DNA of 64,000 bases, from assembly GCA_021648745.1 (NCBI GenBank), contig JAKISE010000001.1, positions 29,973-93,972 of the forward strand. The letters are read 5' to 3'. This DNA is from Cyclobacteriaceae bacterium. Its GTDB lineage: Bacteria > Bacteroidota > Bacteroidia > Cytophagales > Cyclobacteriaceae. Made by a program: the position numbers and the translations under genes. A model generated the notes under the pieces. It was not told where the DNA came from, searched no databases, and saw nothing but the letters and a program-made list of their open reading frames with translations. Shown piece after piece: positions 28,465-37,867 of the stretch; the first letter of the stretch is position 1, and every line of letters begins with the position of its first letter.

Positions 28465-29499
28465 ATGTTTAATTTCAAAGAAGCCCAATTAGAACAGTTA
28501 GCAATTCATTTTATAGGAAATGCGGCTGATGAAGAAGGAATGACCCTTTCGAAACAGCTTATTCAGATTGATGCGGATATAACCTCCTTATTAAAGTCTT
28601 ATTTCCTAAAACCGTTTAAAGAGCAAGAGCTCTATACATTCCATCACGAATCTGACCTTGATCTAAATGAAATTTTTCATTATGTCTCTGCTATTTTTGA
28701 TGACCCGGGGAGTCTTTACCTACAATCAATAAATATTGCCAAACATTTGTACGAGTCATCGTCTCACCCCAATATTAAACCTGGCGAGCTGTACATTAGT
28801 TATTTTGATGAATGCGTTATTAACGGTGAAGTGGTAGAGGTATTAGGCATCTTTAAATCGGAAAATAAGGATACTTATTTAAAAGTGTATCCTCAAGGAG
28901 AAGGTTTTGGGCTTGAAGGCGAACAAGGAATTAATATTAACAAGCTAGACAAGGGCTGCTTAATTTTTAATACCGAAAAAGAATCGGGTTTTAGAGTGGC
29001 GGTAGTTGATAATACTAATAAATCGAACGAAGCGCAGTATTGGATTACTCAGTTTTTGCATATTACTCCCAACCAAGACAGCTACTATCACACAAAAAAC
29101 TATCTATCGTTGTGTAAGAATTTTGCAGAAGAGGCTTTTCCGGAAGCGGATAAAGTAGATAAAATTGATCTGGTAAATAATGCAGTAGAATTTTTCTCAA
29201 AAAAGGAATCGTTTGATATAGAAGAATTTAATAACGAAGTTATGCAAGATGAAACGGTCATTGAAAAGTTTCAGAGCTATAAAAATAACTTTCAAGAAAC
29301 CAACGATATCCCTTCGTATGACGAGTTTGAAATTTCGAAACAAGCCGTAAAACAGAGTAAAAAGTTTATTAAATCGGTTATAAAACTAGATAAGAATTTT
29401 CATGTATATGTGCATGGTAATCGGCAAAATATTGTGCGGGGCTTCGATGAACAATTAAATTTGAGTACCTACACGCTCTATTTTAAGGAGGAATCTTAA
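28465..29499 (+). CDS. NA37-family nucleoid-associated protein (YejK/NdpA-like)
   Basis: A 344-residue cytoplasmic protein of the 37-kDa nucleoid-associated family. Recognisable stretches are LAIHFIGNAADEEG at the start, the VSAIFDDP segment and CVINGEVVEVLGIFKSENK. E. coli relatives bind the nucleoid, though their precise task is unclear; in Bacteroidota they are common single-copy genes. The gene follows the lnb pair by 18 bases and its last four bases overlap the convergent barrel gene. Confidence 0.75.
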   Translation: MFNFKEAQLEQLAIHFIGNAADEEGMTLSKQLIQIDADITSLLKSYFLKPFKEQELYTFHHESDLDLNEIFHYVSAIFDDPGSLYLQSINIAKHLYESSSHPNIKPGELYISYFDECVINGEVVEVLGIFKSENKDTYLKVYPQGEGFGLEGEQGININKLDKGCLIFNTEKESGFRVAVVDNTNKSNEAQYWITQFLHITPNQDSYYHTKNYLSLCKNFAEEAFPEADKVDKIDLVNNAVEFFSKKESFDIEEFNNEVMQDETVIEKFQSYKNNFQETNDIPSYDEFEISKQAVKQSKKFIKSVIKLDKNFHVYVHGNRQNIVRGFDEQLNLSTYTLYFKEES

Positions 29500-30290
29500 A
29501 AAACCTGAGGGATTAATATACTAAAGCCTGCACTTAAAAAATAATTGTTTTCAGAAATGCCCTTGCCAGCCGAAACATCCAACTGCATTTTTGGAGAAAG
29601 CAAGTAAGTAAATCCTCCATCAAATCCAAGAGTGGCCGTTTCTAAGTTGCTCAACAACCCATAACACTCCATAAACACTCCTAATTTTTCAGAAATCGAA
29701 TATCCTAGTGCCATTGTATAGATTCCTGTTCCGTTGGGGTTTGTGTTATCACTTGACCAACCCAAGTTATAACCTAGGCTAAATTTATTGGAAAGCGTAT
29801 GCGAGAGAGAAAATATAAAATTAACCAAGGCCTTATCATTTTCTAATTGTTGGCTACCAACAGGTAAAACGAGATGAGACAGCAACGCAATTTCTGGCCA
29901 TAGTCCCTTTTCTGTTGTTAAATTAATTTTTGTACCAATTTGAAAATTGTCCATTCCATAGGTACTCCTCTGCTTTTCGGGAAGTGATGGATTATGTGTT
30001 TTCTCCTTTATAAACTGATTAAACAGCCTTAGTTCGACATTCTTAAACAGTCCTATTCGAGCCAATACTGCTGGAAATTGAACAAGAGTAGTCTTAAACG
30101 CAGTTGGCTCAGTTGGCTGTTCAACAAACATTATGATGCCTGTTTCTACCTGAATGCTTTTATGTGACACAGCGCGTGAAGACTCGGTTAAATCAGGGCG
30201 ATCGGTAACAATAGTTATGGTATCTGCTTTTTGCGCAAAAGACAATGAGCTCACTAACATAATTAGAGATAATAATTGGTATTTGAACAT
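29496..30290 (-). CDS. Outer-membrane beta-barrel of the phenol-MetA-like transporter family
   Basis: A 264-residue protein with a signal peptide (LSFAQ near residue 20). TDRPDLTESSRAVSHKSIQVETG is the typical start of the barrel family annotated as putative MetA-pathway transporter, and later strands alternate polar and hydrophobic residues, ending in aromatic SAGFSILIPQVF. Likely a passive outer-membrane channel; its substrate is unknown. It converges on the NA37 gene with a four-base overlap. Confidence 0.75.
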   Translation of the reverse strand: MFKYQLLSLIMLVSSLSFAQKADTITIVTDRPDLTESSRAVSHKSIQVETGIIMFVEQPTEPTAFKTTLVQFPAVLARIGLFKNVELRLFNQFIKEKTHNPSLPEKQRSTYGMDNFQIGTKINLTTEKGLWPEIALLSHLVLPVGSQQLENDKALVNFIFSLSHTLSNKFSLGYNLGWSSDNTNPNGTGIYTMALGYSISEKLGVFMECYGLLSNLETATLGFDGGFTYLLSPKMQLDVSAGKGISENNYFLSAGFSILIPQVF

Positions 30291-30319
30291 ATTTAGATTA
30301 TCCTATAATTATTTTTAGG

Positions 30320-30350
30320 CAAATCTAAATTAAAATTATGGCATGCGTAA
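30320..30350 (-). promoter_or_regulatory. Candidate promoter of the barrel gene
   Basis: On the minus strand TAGATTTG (complement of 30320-30327) fits TAnnTTTG, 30 bases before the ATG. A TTTA lies at the expected -33 place, one base off consensus. Confidence 0.4.
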
Positions 30351-30399
30351 ACCAGATAGATTTTTTATCGCCAAATAATAAGAAAAGTAGGAACTCGTG

Positions 30400-30705
30400 C
30401 TAATCCAATTCAGATTCTAGCACTGTTCTAAAAGCAACAACCTTATCTCCATACCTGCTTGCATGCCTAGCCTGTAGCTCATTGGCATATTTTGCTTGAT
30501 ATTGTTGCAATTTGCTCATGGAAGTAGCAAAATATTGTATTGAATATGTAAGTTCCTCTTCTTTCTGTAAAAGAACTTTATATATAGCATACGACTCGAA
30601 CAAGCCGGTCGCCATTACTTCTTCAATGTGCGTCTGTTTCATCCAAATTAACCATTCTTCTACTATCGTTAAATCAACCGACACAGTTACGTTATACAAA
30701 ATCAT
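30400..30705 (-). CDS. DUF4286 family protein
   Basis: A small cytoplasmic protein of about 101 residues, started at MILYNVTVSVD; the in-frame ATG two codons upstream is less typical of the family. WLIWMKQTHIEEVMATGLFESYAIYKVL and the YSIQYFATSM strand match DUF4286, a ferredoxin-like dimeric alpha/beta fold close to the antibiotic-biosynthesis monooxygenase group. The function is unknown. It stands alone, and the 258 bases between it and the Na/Ca exchanger hold nothing I can name. Confidence 0.75.
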   Translation of the reverse strand: MILYNVTVSVDLTIVEEWLIWMKQTHIEEVMATGLFESYAIYKVLLQKEEELTYSIQYFATSMSKLQQYQAKYANELQARHASRYGDKVVAFRTVLESELD

Positions 30706-30972
30706 ATCCAAATAAATTAAAAGTACAATTAGCTGATACTTAGGCCACTAAAAGATAAAATAAATTAAGTAGTATTAAACCGTTTACCTTTTGTTCTAAC
30801 ACTGGATAAACAAACACTAAAATAGTATTTTTCTACGAAAGGGTTTAGTTTAATTGTTTTCTCTAAAAAATCTATTTATCCTTTTTATTGAGTTCTTCGT
30901 AAGTATGTTATTCCTTTGTGGTCATTTTAAAAAATACTTCCAAAGAAATATTTTAATTATAGTGAATAATAT

Positions 30973-32055
30973 ATGGCTTTAGTTGGCTTTCTAATAGCAT
31001 TAATAATTTCTTTCTACCTCTTAGCTGAGGTGAGCGATAGGTACTTTGTGGTATCCTTAGATAAGATTTCTCAGAAATTTAACATGTCTCACGATATGGC
31101 TGGAGCCACATTTATGGCTATTGGCTCCAGTGCACCAGAACTGTTTGTTTCAATAATAGCCCTAGTTAGACCAGGAGATCATGCAGCAATTGGGGTAGGA
31201 ACCATTGTGGGGTCCGCTCTGTTTAATTTGTTGGTAATTGTAGGAGCTGTAGCTATTGTAAAAAATGCAGTTATTGCTTGGCAACCAGTTATCAGAGATT
31301 TACTCTTTTACGGGTTAGCCATACTAGGGCTTTATTACGTGCTCTATGATGGGAGAATTGAATATTGGGAAGGCGCATTATTAATTTCTGTTTATGGTGT
31401 GTACCTCTATGCCGTCCTTAAATGGAAAAAGTGGTTTAATTACGAGGAGTTGGATGCGGATCCTGAGGAAGAGACTGATGAAGAAAAAACCGGGTGGAAG
31501 GTGGTTTTTAAACCTTTGGACTGGTTCCTAGCTAGGTTTTTTCGTAAGCCAGAACATTTTATTTCTAACTTTACGGTATCCATATTAATGATTGCTTTCT
31601 TATGCTGGATTTTAGTAGAAAGTGCTATAGGAATTGCTCATATATTAGATATTCCTGAAATTGTTATTGCATTAACAGTGCTTGCGGTAGGAACCTCAGT
31701 GCCAGATATGGTATCCTCTGTAATTGTTGCAAAACAAGGCAGAGCTGGTATGGCCGTAAGCAATGCAATAGGGAGTAATATCTTCGATATTTTTATTGGC
31801 TTAGGAATTCCATGGTTCATAAAGTATTTAATTACTGGAAACGACATTATATTCGATATTCAGGGGCTAGATATTTCTGTTGGGCTGCTTTTTGGTTCAG
31901 TAATTTTAATCCTATTCTTTCTTATTTGGAAAAAGTGGAAGCTTACACAAAACCTTGGCTTTATCCTCATACTACTTTACATCCTATATGTAATTTGGGA
32001 AATATTTAGATTTTATCTTCCACAAGGAGCTTCTATTGGGTTTTTAAATTTCTAA
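30973..32055 (+). CDS. Calcium/sodium antiporter (CaCA family, YrbG-like)
   Basis: A 360-residue inner-membrane exchanger with two homologous alpha repeats: GSSAPELFVSI near residue 51 and GTSVPDMVSSV near residue 243, followed by NAIGSNIFDIFIGLG. About ten membrane segments, with an acidic cytoplasmic loop (DADPEEETDEEKTG, residues ~157-170) that could bind calcium. It should expel Ca2+ in exchange for Na+ or K+. Monocistronic. Confidence 0.92.
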   Translation: MALVGFLIALIISFYLLAEVSDRYFVVSLDKISQKFNMSHDMAGATFMAIGSSAPELFVSIIALVRPGDHAAIGVGTIVGSALFNLLVIVGAVAIVKNAVIAWQPVIRDLLFYGLAILGLYYVLYDGRIEYWEGALLISVYGVYLYAVLKWKKWFNYEELDADPEEETDEEKTGWKVVFKPLDWFLARFFRKPEHFISNFTVSILMIAFLCWILVESAIGIAHILDIPEIVIALTVLAVGTSVPDMVSSVIVAKQGRAGMAVSNAIGSNIFDIFIGLGIPWFIKYLITGNDIIFDIQGLDISVGLLFGSVILILFFLIWKKWKLTQNLGFILILLYILYVIWEIFRFYLPQGASIGFLNF

Positions 32056-32112
32056 TACAGTTATCCATAAAGCCCTCGTGTCATCCTGAGATATCTTTAT
32101 TGTTTTGCATCT

Positions 32113-34248
32113 TTACATTCCCTTTTTAACCACATCAGGAATTACACCCATATTGTACCAGGCAAAAGAATAACTATCAGCCGCTTGTTCTATTCTTTTT
32201 GTAGTTGGAGTGCCAGCTCCATGTCCAGCGTTGGTTTCTATACGAATAAGAACTGGGTTAGGCCCCAACTGATTTTCTTGAAGGGTAGCAGCAAACTTAA
32301 ATGAGTGGGCAGGAACAACCCTATCATCATGATCAGCAGTTGTAACCATAGTGGCTGGGTAATTGGCTGGTTTAAGATTATGAACAGGAGAATATCCTTT
32401 TAAATACTCAAACATTTCTTTGGAATCATCGGCTGTGCCATAATCATAAGCCCAACCAGCCCCTGCTGTAAACTTGTGGTAGCGCAGCATATCCATAACC
32501 CCAACTGCTGGGAATGCCACTTTTGCAATGTCTGGTTGCTGCGTCATTATTGCGCCAACTAATAAGCCACCATTAGACCCTCCGGCTATTGCAAGGTAAT
32601 CGCTAGACGTATAGTTTTTATCTTTTAAGTATTGGGCTGCCGCTATAAAATCATCAAACACATTTTGCTTTTGCATTTTAGTGCCAGCCAAATGCCATTT
32701 TTCACCATATTCGCCACCACCTCTCAAATTTGGCTGGGCGTAAATGCCTCCATTTTCTAACCAAATAATTCTACTTGTGCTAAACCTAGGTGTTAGGCTA
32801 ACATTAAACCCACCATAAGCATATAAATAGGTCGGGTTTTTCCCATTTAGCTCAATTCCTTTCTTATACACTATAAACATCGGCACTTTGGTTCCGTCCT
32901 TACTTTCATAAAACACTTGTTCTGTTACATAATCATCAAGATTAAAAGCCACTTTCGGCTTAATGTAGAGCTCTGATTTGCCTGTATTTATGTCGTACTT
33001 GTAAATAGCCGATGGGGTTGTAAATGAAGTAAAGGTGTAATACAAGGACGTGTCTTCTTTTAAAGCTCCAAAGCCATAGGCACTTCCAATGCCAGGTAAT
33101 TCGATTTCTCTTACTTTGGTACCATCCATTAAATATTGCACAATCTGAGCTTTTGCATCTACTAAATACCTTGCGAAAATTTTACCCCCTCCTGTAGATG
33201 AACTTAGTACATTTTCGGTTTCAGGTATTACATCAACCCAATTTTCAGCTGTTGGGTTGGCTGAATTTACTTTAACTAATCTATTATTGGGTGCATTAAA
33301 ATTGGTATGAATAAAAAGATCCTCCCCTTCATTTTCCAGTATGTAACTGTTGTTATCAAAATTATCCACTACAGTTACAAGTATTGGCTTGCTTAATGAT
33401 AAATCCATAAAATAAAGCTCATTGCCGGAAGTACTTTCAGAAGCACTAATTATTAAAAACCGTTCATCTTCAGTTAGTCCAGCACCTACATATCTTCTTT
33501 CCTGATTTTCTCCTCCAAAAATTAGCTCATCTTCTGCTTGAGCTGTGCCTAGTTTATGGTAAAAAAGCTTGTGTTGCTGAGTCTTGCTAGAAAGTTCGCT
33601 TCCTTTGGGCTTATCATAGCTACTATAATAAAAGCCGTCAGTGCCTCTCCAAGATAATCCGCTAAATTTTATGTCTTTTAATGTATCGCCAAGAATTTCT
33701 TTCGTTTCTGTGTTCATAATAATTGCTTTACGCCAGTCAGACCCACCTTCTGATATTTGGTAAGCTACTAAAGATCCGTCTGCAGTAAAACTGGTGCCTG
33801 CTAAAGAAATAGTTCCATCTTCTCTAAAGTTATTAGGGTTCAGAAAAACTTCTTCAACATCAGAATCTACTTTTTTTCTATAAAAAACGTTTTGGTTTTG
33901 CAATCCATCATTTCTGTAAAAATATTCCCAATTTCCATGCTTGGTTGGTGCATAAACTCGCTCATAGTTCATAAGATCTTCTAACCTCGACTTAACCTTA
34001 TCGCGGTAAGGAATATGATTTAAGTAGCCAAAAGTAACTTCATTTTCGGCCTTAACCCATTCACCTGTAGCCTCAGAAGTGTCATTTTCTAACCATCTGT
34101 ATGGGTCAGGCACTTCAACCCCAAAATAGGTATCAACATGGTCAATTTTGGCTGTTTCAGGATAATTGGTCATTGGCTTGTCTTCACTTGAAGTACAAGA
34201 CAGTACTGCAAAAGCCGTAACTACGATTAGAAAGTTTAGAGTTCTCAT
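32113..34248 (-). CDS. Prolyl oligopeptidase-family lipoprotein (S9A)
   Basis: A 711-residue peptidase with a lipobox (AVLSC, Cys18), so it is anchored in the envelope. An N-terminal seven-bladed propeller (residues ~70-430) precedes the alpha/beta hydrolase with the full triad S558 (GGSNGG), D641 (DHDDRV) and H676 (GHGAG). Such enzymes cut short peptides after proline. The family is very common in Cytophagales, which feed on protein. A second S9 peptidase of different subtype is at 40036. It diverges from the LETM1-related gene. Confidence 0.93.
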   Translation of the reverse strand: MRTLNFLIVVTAFAVLSCTSSEDKPMTNYPETAKIDHVDTYFGVEVPDPYRWLENDTSEATGEWVKAENEVTFGYLNHIPYRDKVKSRLEDLMNYERVYAPTKHGNWEYFYRNDGLQNQNVFYRKKVDSDVEEVFLNPNNFREDGTISLAGTSFTADGSLVAYQISEGGSDWRKAIIMNTETKEILGDTLKDIKFSGLSWRGTDGFYYSSYDKPKGSELSSKTQQHKLFYHKLGTAQAEDELIFGGENQERRYVGAGLTEDERFLIISASESTSGNELYFMDLSLSKPILVTVVDNFDNNSYILENEGEDLFIHTNFNAPNNRLVKVNSANPTAENWVDVIPETENVLSSSTGGGKIFARYLVDAKAQIVQYLMDGTKVREIELPGIGSAYGFGALKEDTSLYYTFTSFTTPSAIYKYDINTGKSELYIKPKVAFNLDDYVTEQVFYESKDGTKVPMFIVYKKGIELNGKNPTYLYAYGGFNVSLTPRFSTSRIIWLENGGIYAQPNLRGGGEYGEKWHLAGTKMQKQNVFDDFIAAAQYLKDKNYTSSDYLAIAGGSNGGLLVGAIMTQQPDIAKVAFPAVGVMDMLRYHKFTAGAGWAYDYGTADDSKEMFEYLKGYSPVHNLKPANYPATMVTTADHDDRVVPAHSFKFAATLQENQLGPNPVLIRIETNAGHGAGTPTTKRIEQAADSYSFAWYNMGVIPDVVKKGM

Positions 34249-34272
34249 AATAATTAATTTTAGTCTATAAAT

Positions 34273-34289
34273 TTACATTTATAATGTAA
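34273..34289. promoter_or_regulatory. Possible operator: TTACATT-TAT-AATGTAA dyad
   Basis: A perfect 7-base inverted repeat with three bases between halves, 25 bases upstream of the S9A peptidase ATG and in the region shared with the divergent gene at 34410. Could be a repressor site; only the symmetry supports it. Confidence 0.3.
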
Positions 34290-34409
34290 GTTATGAAACT
34301 AATATTATGCAAGCGGAACGAATTAGTGATAGCAATTAGATTTGAATTGAAAAGAAATTGGTAAATTGTGTTTTAAAGAGATTAATCAATACTCTATTTT
34401 CAATTATAA

Positions 34410-35663
34410 ATGGAAGTGAACCCTTCACATAGCGGCTGGCTATCAGATTATTTAGAGTACCGGAAAACGATTTTCCAGTCTTTTTTAAAGGATACTGCAG
34501 CCGACAGCCATCCTGAACATTCTATGTACCGCATATTGCAGCCATCTGGTATTATGTATGGGCATCCGTTAAAAAACGAAAGTGTAGCTGATACTACTGA
34601 ACTTAATAAGCTTAAGCTTTTAATGGCAGAGAGCCTTATTAGCGGGTCTTTGATTTACCACCAACAAGAAATTAATAACGAAGATGATTTCTCGGAGGTG
34701 ATAATGAAGACGGTGCATAAAATCGGTGACTTTTATAACAAAATTTATCCTGAGCTGTCAGTTTCGAAGCACACGTTTTTAGGAAAGAAAAAATCTCCCC
34801 TAGAAATTGCAGAAAAAATACTGGAAAAAAGGGTTCGAAAAACAAGCAAAAAACAAACTAATTATTGGGTTCAGTTCTTTGATAATATTATACTTTTTCT
34901 TGACATTTACTTTTTTGGACAGTGGATGCACACCAGCTCAGAAAAAATGATTGCTGAATTTTTTCAGCAAGAGAAGGAGGAACTTAGGTTGAGTATTATT
35001 AAGGTAATGTCAGCGGCTGCTCATGCCAATAAAAATATTGAAGAGGAGGAACAAGCGTTATTTGATTTCTTCTTAAAGTCTTCGCATTTATCGTCTCGCC
35101 AAAAAGAAGAAGCACGAAGAGACTTTAAAAAAGGGATTCGATTATCTGACATTTACATTCCAAACCAGAACTCTTGGTTGTTAAAAAAGTTTTTTCTAGA
35201 GTTAGCTATTTTAACAATTTGGGTTGATCGAAAACTTGAGGATTCTGAAATGATTTTTTTAAAGGCTTTTACTGAGAAAATGGGCTTCTATGAGGAAGAT
35301 TTGAACAATAGCCTTTTGGCCGTAGAAGGATTTATACTAGAAAATTGGGAGCAGTTAAACCATCTAAGATCTGGGCATGACCTTACAGAAATTGGCACAG
35401 AGTACTTAAAACGGGCTAAAAGTACCACTGATAAAAACGCTATTCGCATAAACGATGAACTCAAGAAAAATACAAATCTTAGCAAGCTCCTTATAAAATC
35501 AAAAAGCGAAGATTTATCTAAAGAAGAGCAGCAACAACTTCATAAAGGACTAATTAAGATTTTAAAAGCGGTACCTACATTTGTTATAATTGGCTTGCCT
35601 GTTTCTTATTTAACACTACCGATGCTCATAAAAATTTTACCACGTGAGAATTTGAGCTCTTAG
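34410..35663 (+). CDS. LETM1-related biofilm-associated protein, TerB-like middle
   Basis: A 417-residue protein. The C-terminal hydrophobic segment (residues ~383-415, KILKAVPTFVIIGLPVSYLTLPMLIKILP) resembles the LETM1 membrane region, and residues ~195-300 form an all-helical module like TerB/tellurite-resistance folds (SAAAHANKNIEEEEQALFDFF). In Bacteroidota this architecture is annotated as LETM1-related biofilm-associated protein. No signal peptide; a single C-terminal hairpin may hold it in the inner membrane. Its role is unproved. Downstream lies 342 bases without a gene, mostly filled by a transposable element. Confidence 0.65.
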   Translation: MEVNPSHSGWLSDYLEYRKTIFQSFLKDTAADSHPEHSMYRILQPSGIMYGHPLKNESVADTTELNKLKLLMAESLISGSLIYHQQEINNEDDFSEVIMKTVHKIGDFYNKIYPELSVSKHTFLGKKKSPLEIAEKILEKRVRKTSKKQTNYWVQFFDNIILFLDIYFFGQWMHTSSEKMIAEFFQQEKEELRLSIIKVMSAAAHANKNIEEEEQALFDFFLKSSHLSSRQKEEARRDFKKGIRLSDIYIPNQNSWLLKKFFLELAILTIWVDRKLEDSEMIFLKAFTEKMGFYEEDLNNSLLAVEGFILENWEQLNHLRSGHDLTEIGTEYLKRAKSTTDKNAIRINDELKKNTNLSKLLIKSKSEDLSKEEQQQLHKGLIKILKAVPTFVIIGLPVSYLTLPMLIKILPRENLSS

Positions 35664-35745
35664 GAATTCAGATTAGTAGTGCCAAACAATGTCAAAAAAA
35701 ATAATATAGGTAAAGAAGGTACTCTCATACAGGGTTAACCTACTT

Positions 35746-36006
35746 ACCTGAGTTCGACCTAAGGAATACTGTCAGCTTTAAGTGAAAATTTCATAAACGA
35801 CTCAAATTTATGTAGGACTAACGAGTTAATTCAAATAAATTTGAGGAAGTTTAGGGAAATTTCACTAAAGCCCAAGGGAAAATATCTAGCAGGCAATCTT
35901 TTAGTAATAAAAATCTTAAAATAATCCATTATTTTTTCACTTTTTATTTCCAAAATCTCACCTACTATCTTATTTTCTGGCAGCATTCCTTAGGTCGAAC
36001 TCAGGT
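35746..36006. mobile_element. MITE-like element with 22-bp terminal inverted repeats, copy 2
   Basis: A 261-bp element, inverted relative to the copy at 11367-11629. Ends begin ACCTGAGTTCGACCTAAGG and match each other exactly; the five-base difference from copy 1 occurs at both ends, so this is a sister subfamily. TACTT flanks it on both sides (35741-35745, 36007-36011). It inserted into the stop codon of the PorT-like gene, turning TAG into TAA without changing the protein. The stretch 35664-35740 shows nothing else. Confidence 0.8.
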
Positions 36007-36713
36007 TACTTGGTTTCTTCTGGTTTCGCTCGGCCAATAGGTATGCCTACATGCACATAGAAACTATTATTTTTAGAGTTAAAATTGTCGTCTTTGAATG
36101 CATTGGTTAATCCATAAACATACTTAATGCCCACATTCATTCCAGTACCCTTTCTCAATTTATAACCAATACCCCCGATGGCTGCCACTTCAATTCTATT
36201 AAATAAATCGCTATTATTGGTTTTAACTGTAAGCTCCTTATCATCTTTTTCGTTACTATAAGTTAAAAAAGCCTTGGTTCTTAGCGCAAACTGAGGGCCA
36301 AGGTGAACATAAAAATGATTTTTAAACCGGTATTTTAGTGCAACAGGTACATGGAAATAAGAAGTTTTTTGCTCATATGATCCGGAATCAGAAAAAACAG
36401 TGGCAGGGTCCAAGATGAGCACATCGCTTTCTCTTAAGTTATTTAACCCAACATTTGATTTTACTAGAACACCTGTATTAAGGTATAATTGGTTTTTCAG
36501 TTTAAAATCAAAATAAAAACCAAGGTTAAAAGCCGTTGTTGGTGTGCCGCTTTCGAAGCCAGTCATTTTAGAATAGTTATACCCAAGATCCAAGCCGAAT
36601 TCAATCTTGTCAGAATTAAGCTTATCCCCTAATAGCAGAGAAATTAATACCTGAGATTTAACTATATGAGTTACAAATACTAATAAGAGTAAAGCGATTG
36701 ATTTTTTAGTCAT
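36006..36713 (-). CDS. PorT-like outer-membrane beta-barrel protein
   Basis: A 235-residue barrel protein with a signal peptide (IVKSQ, near residue 20). FGLDLGYNYSKMTGF, NLGFYFDFKLKNQLYLNTGV and the YRFKNHFYVHLGP strands fit the outer-membrane barrel family called PorT or OMP_b-brl_2. Last gene of a three-gene operon: its ATG overlaps the stop of the membrane protein gene by four bases. The stop codon is partly made by the inserted element. Confidence 0.78.
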   Translation of the reverse strand: MTKKSIALLLLVFVTHIVKSQVLISLLLGDKLNSDKIEFGLDLGYNYSKMTGFESGTPTTAFNLGFYFDFKLKNQLYLNTGVLVKSNVGLNNLRESDVLILDPATVFSDSGSYEQKTSYFHVPVALKYRFKNHFYVHLGPQFALRTKAFLTYSNEKDDKELTVKTNNSDLFNRIEVAAIGGIGYKLRKGTGMNVGIKYVYGLTNAFKDDNFNSKNNSFYVHVGIPIGRAKPEETK

Positions 36714-37201
36714 CTTTTGGTTGTCAACAGATTAATTAGATTTTTTCTGCCTACTATTTCAACTAAAAAGTGGATAAAGAAAAAACCTACAAAGCAAAAA
36801 TAGATATAAATAGAGTGAGCGAGTAACATTGCTCCATTACCACGCCCAAACAAATGTGACTGCCAAGTGCCAAATAGAGGATCTTCGATCCAATAATGAA
36901 TGGTTTTTTCAATGATGGAAACTAGAAAAACTAAGGAAGCATAAGATAATGCCTTTAATAAAATTGCATTAATTGGTTTAAACCCAGCCATCTTTTTTTG
37001 AATAGGCGATTTATCAATAACAAATACCACTTTACCAATGGCCAAGGCTCCAATAAAAGCGGTGCTCCATCCATAAAAGGTAATGTTGTGCTGAAAAAGC
37101 ACAAGCTTTTTTATAACTATAAAAATGGCAAAACAGACAAAAAAATAAAGAGTGATTACTCCTACATCAATCATCTCTTTTTTTACTTTTTCAATATTCA
37201 T
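36710..37201 (-). CDS. Hypothetical inner-membrane protein, four segments
   Basis: A 163-residue protein I do not recognise. Four hydrophobic segments lie at about residues 14-33, 41-60, 85-104 and 130-150, with a charged C-terminal tail. Between segments 3 and 4 is an aromatic stretch (HYWIEDPLFGTWQSHLFG). It lies three bases after one barrel gene and overlaps the next, so it belongs to an envelope operon. Confidence 0.7.
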   Translation of the reverse strand: MNIEKVKKEMIDVGVITLYFFVCFAIFIVIKKLVLFQHNITFYGWSTAFIGALAIGKVVFVIDKSPIQKKMAGFKPINAILLKALSYASLVFLVSIIEKTIHYWIEDPLFGTWQSHLFGRGNGAMLLAHSIYIYFCFVGFFFIHFLVEIVGRKNLINLLTTKR

Positions 37202-37204
37202 TAT

Positions 37205-37741
37205 TTAAAATCTTTTACCAACACCTAAACCTACAGTCCAGGAGTCATACAAATCTTCTTTAATATCGAACACCAAACCAGGAGCAATATCCCAATTATC
37301 TCCAATTTCAATTTCATACTCAACACCTATGCGGTACATCCAAAAATTTTTATTCTCCTCAAACTCTCTGCCAAAACCTCCTATTAATTCTAGTCCTTTC
37401 CAAGGGTTATAAATGCCTACTAAAGCTACAATAAAAGGTCTTGTTCTTTCAAGTTCTTGTCCATTTTCATCTTCAATAATATAGGTAGAAATTTCCATAT
37501 CGCTATGGATACCAAGTGCAAATTTACGATTGAACCAGTACTCATAATTAAACCCCCAAGAAGGCATAATTATCCCTTTGTCACCAGTAGATGATTGAAA
37601 CGCTTTAGGTACATGGGTTTGGCTTATTATAATTGAGAGTCGATTATGCTTAAATACTTCTTCCTCTTCACTTTCTGAGGTTAGATCTTGTGCTTGCAAT
37701 GAACCAAATGCTGCTACTAGTAAAATCCAAATCCACTTCAT
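37205..37741 (-). CDS. Hypothetical outer-membrane beta-barrel protein
   Basis: A 178-residue protein with a signal peptide (GSLQAQ, near residue 17). GFNYEYWFNRKFALGIHSDMEISTY and the repeated WxIAPGLVFDI and SWTVGLGVGKRF strands fit a small barrel with an aromatic C-terminus for outer-membrane insertion. No family name is certain. First gene of the three-gene operon with the membrane protein and the PorT-like barrel. Confidence 0.72.
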   Translation of the reverse strand: MKWIWILLVAAFGSLQAQDLTSESEEEEVFKHNRLSIIISQTHVPKAFQSSTGDKGIIMPSWGFNYEYWFNRKFALGIHSDMEISTYIIEDENGQELERTRPFIVALVGIYNPWKGLELIGGFGREFEENKNFWMYRIGVEYEIEIGDNWDIAPGLVFDIKEDLYDSWTVGLGVGKRF

Positions 37742-37867
37742 ACTTTCAATTTCAACAATTTTTTCACTAAAGGTATTAGATTTAGATTACTTGATAATGA
37801 TATGTAATCCTAAATCAGGAAAACCCAAATTTAAGTTACTGAAAGAATTAAATGACCTATGAATCAA

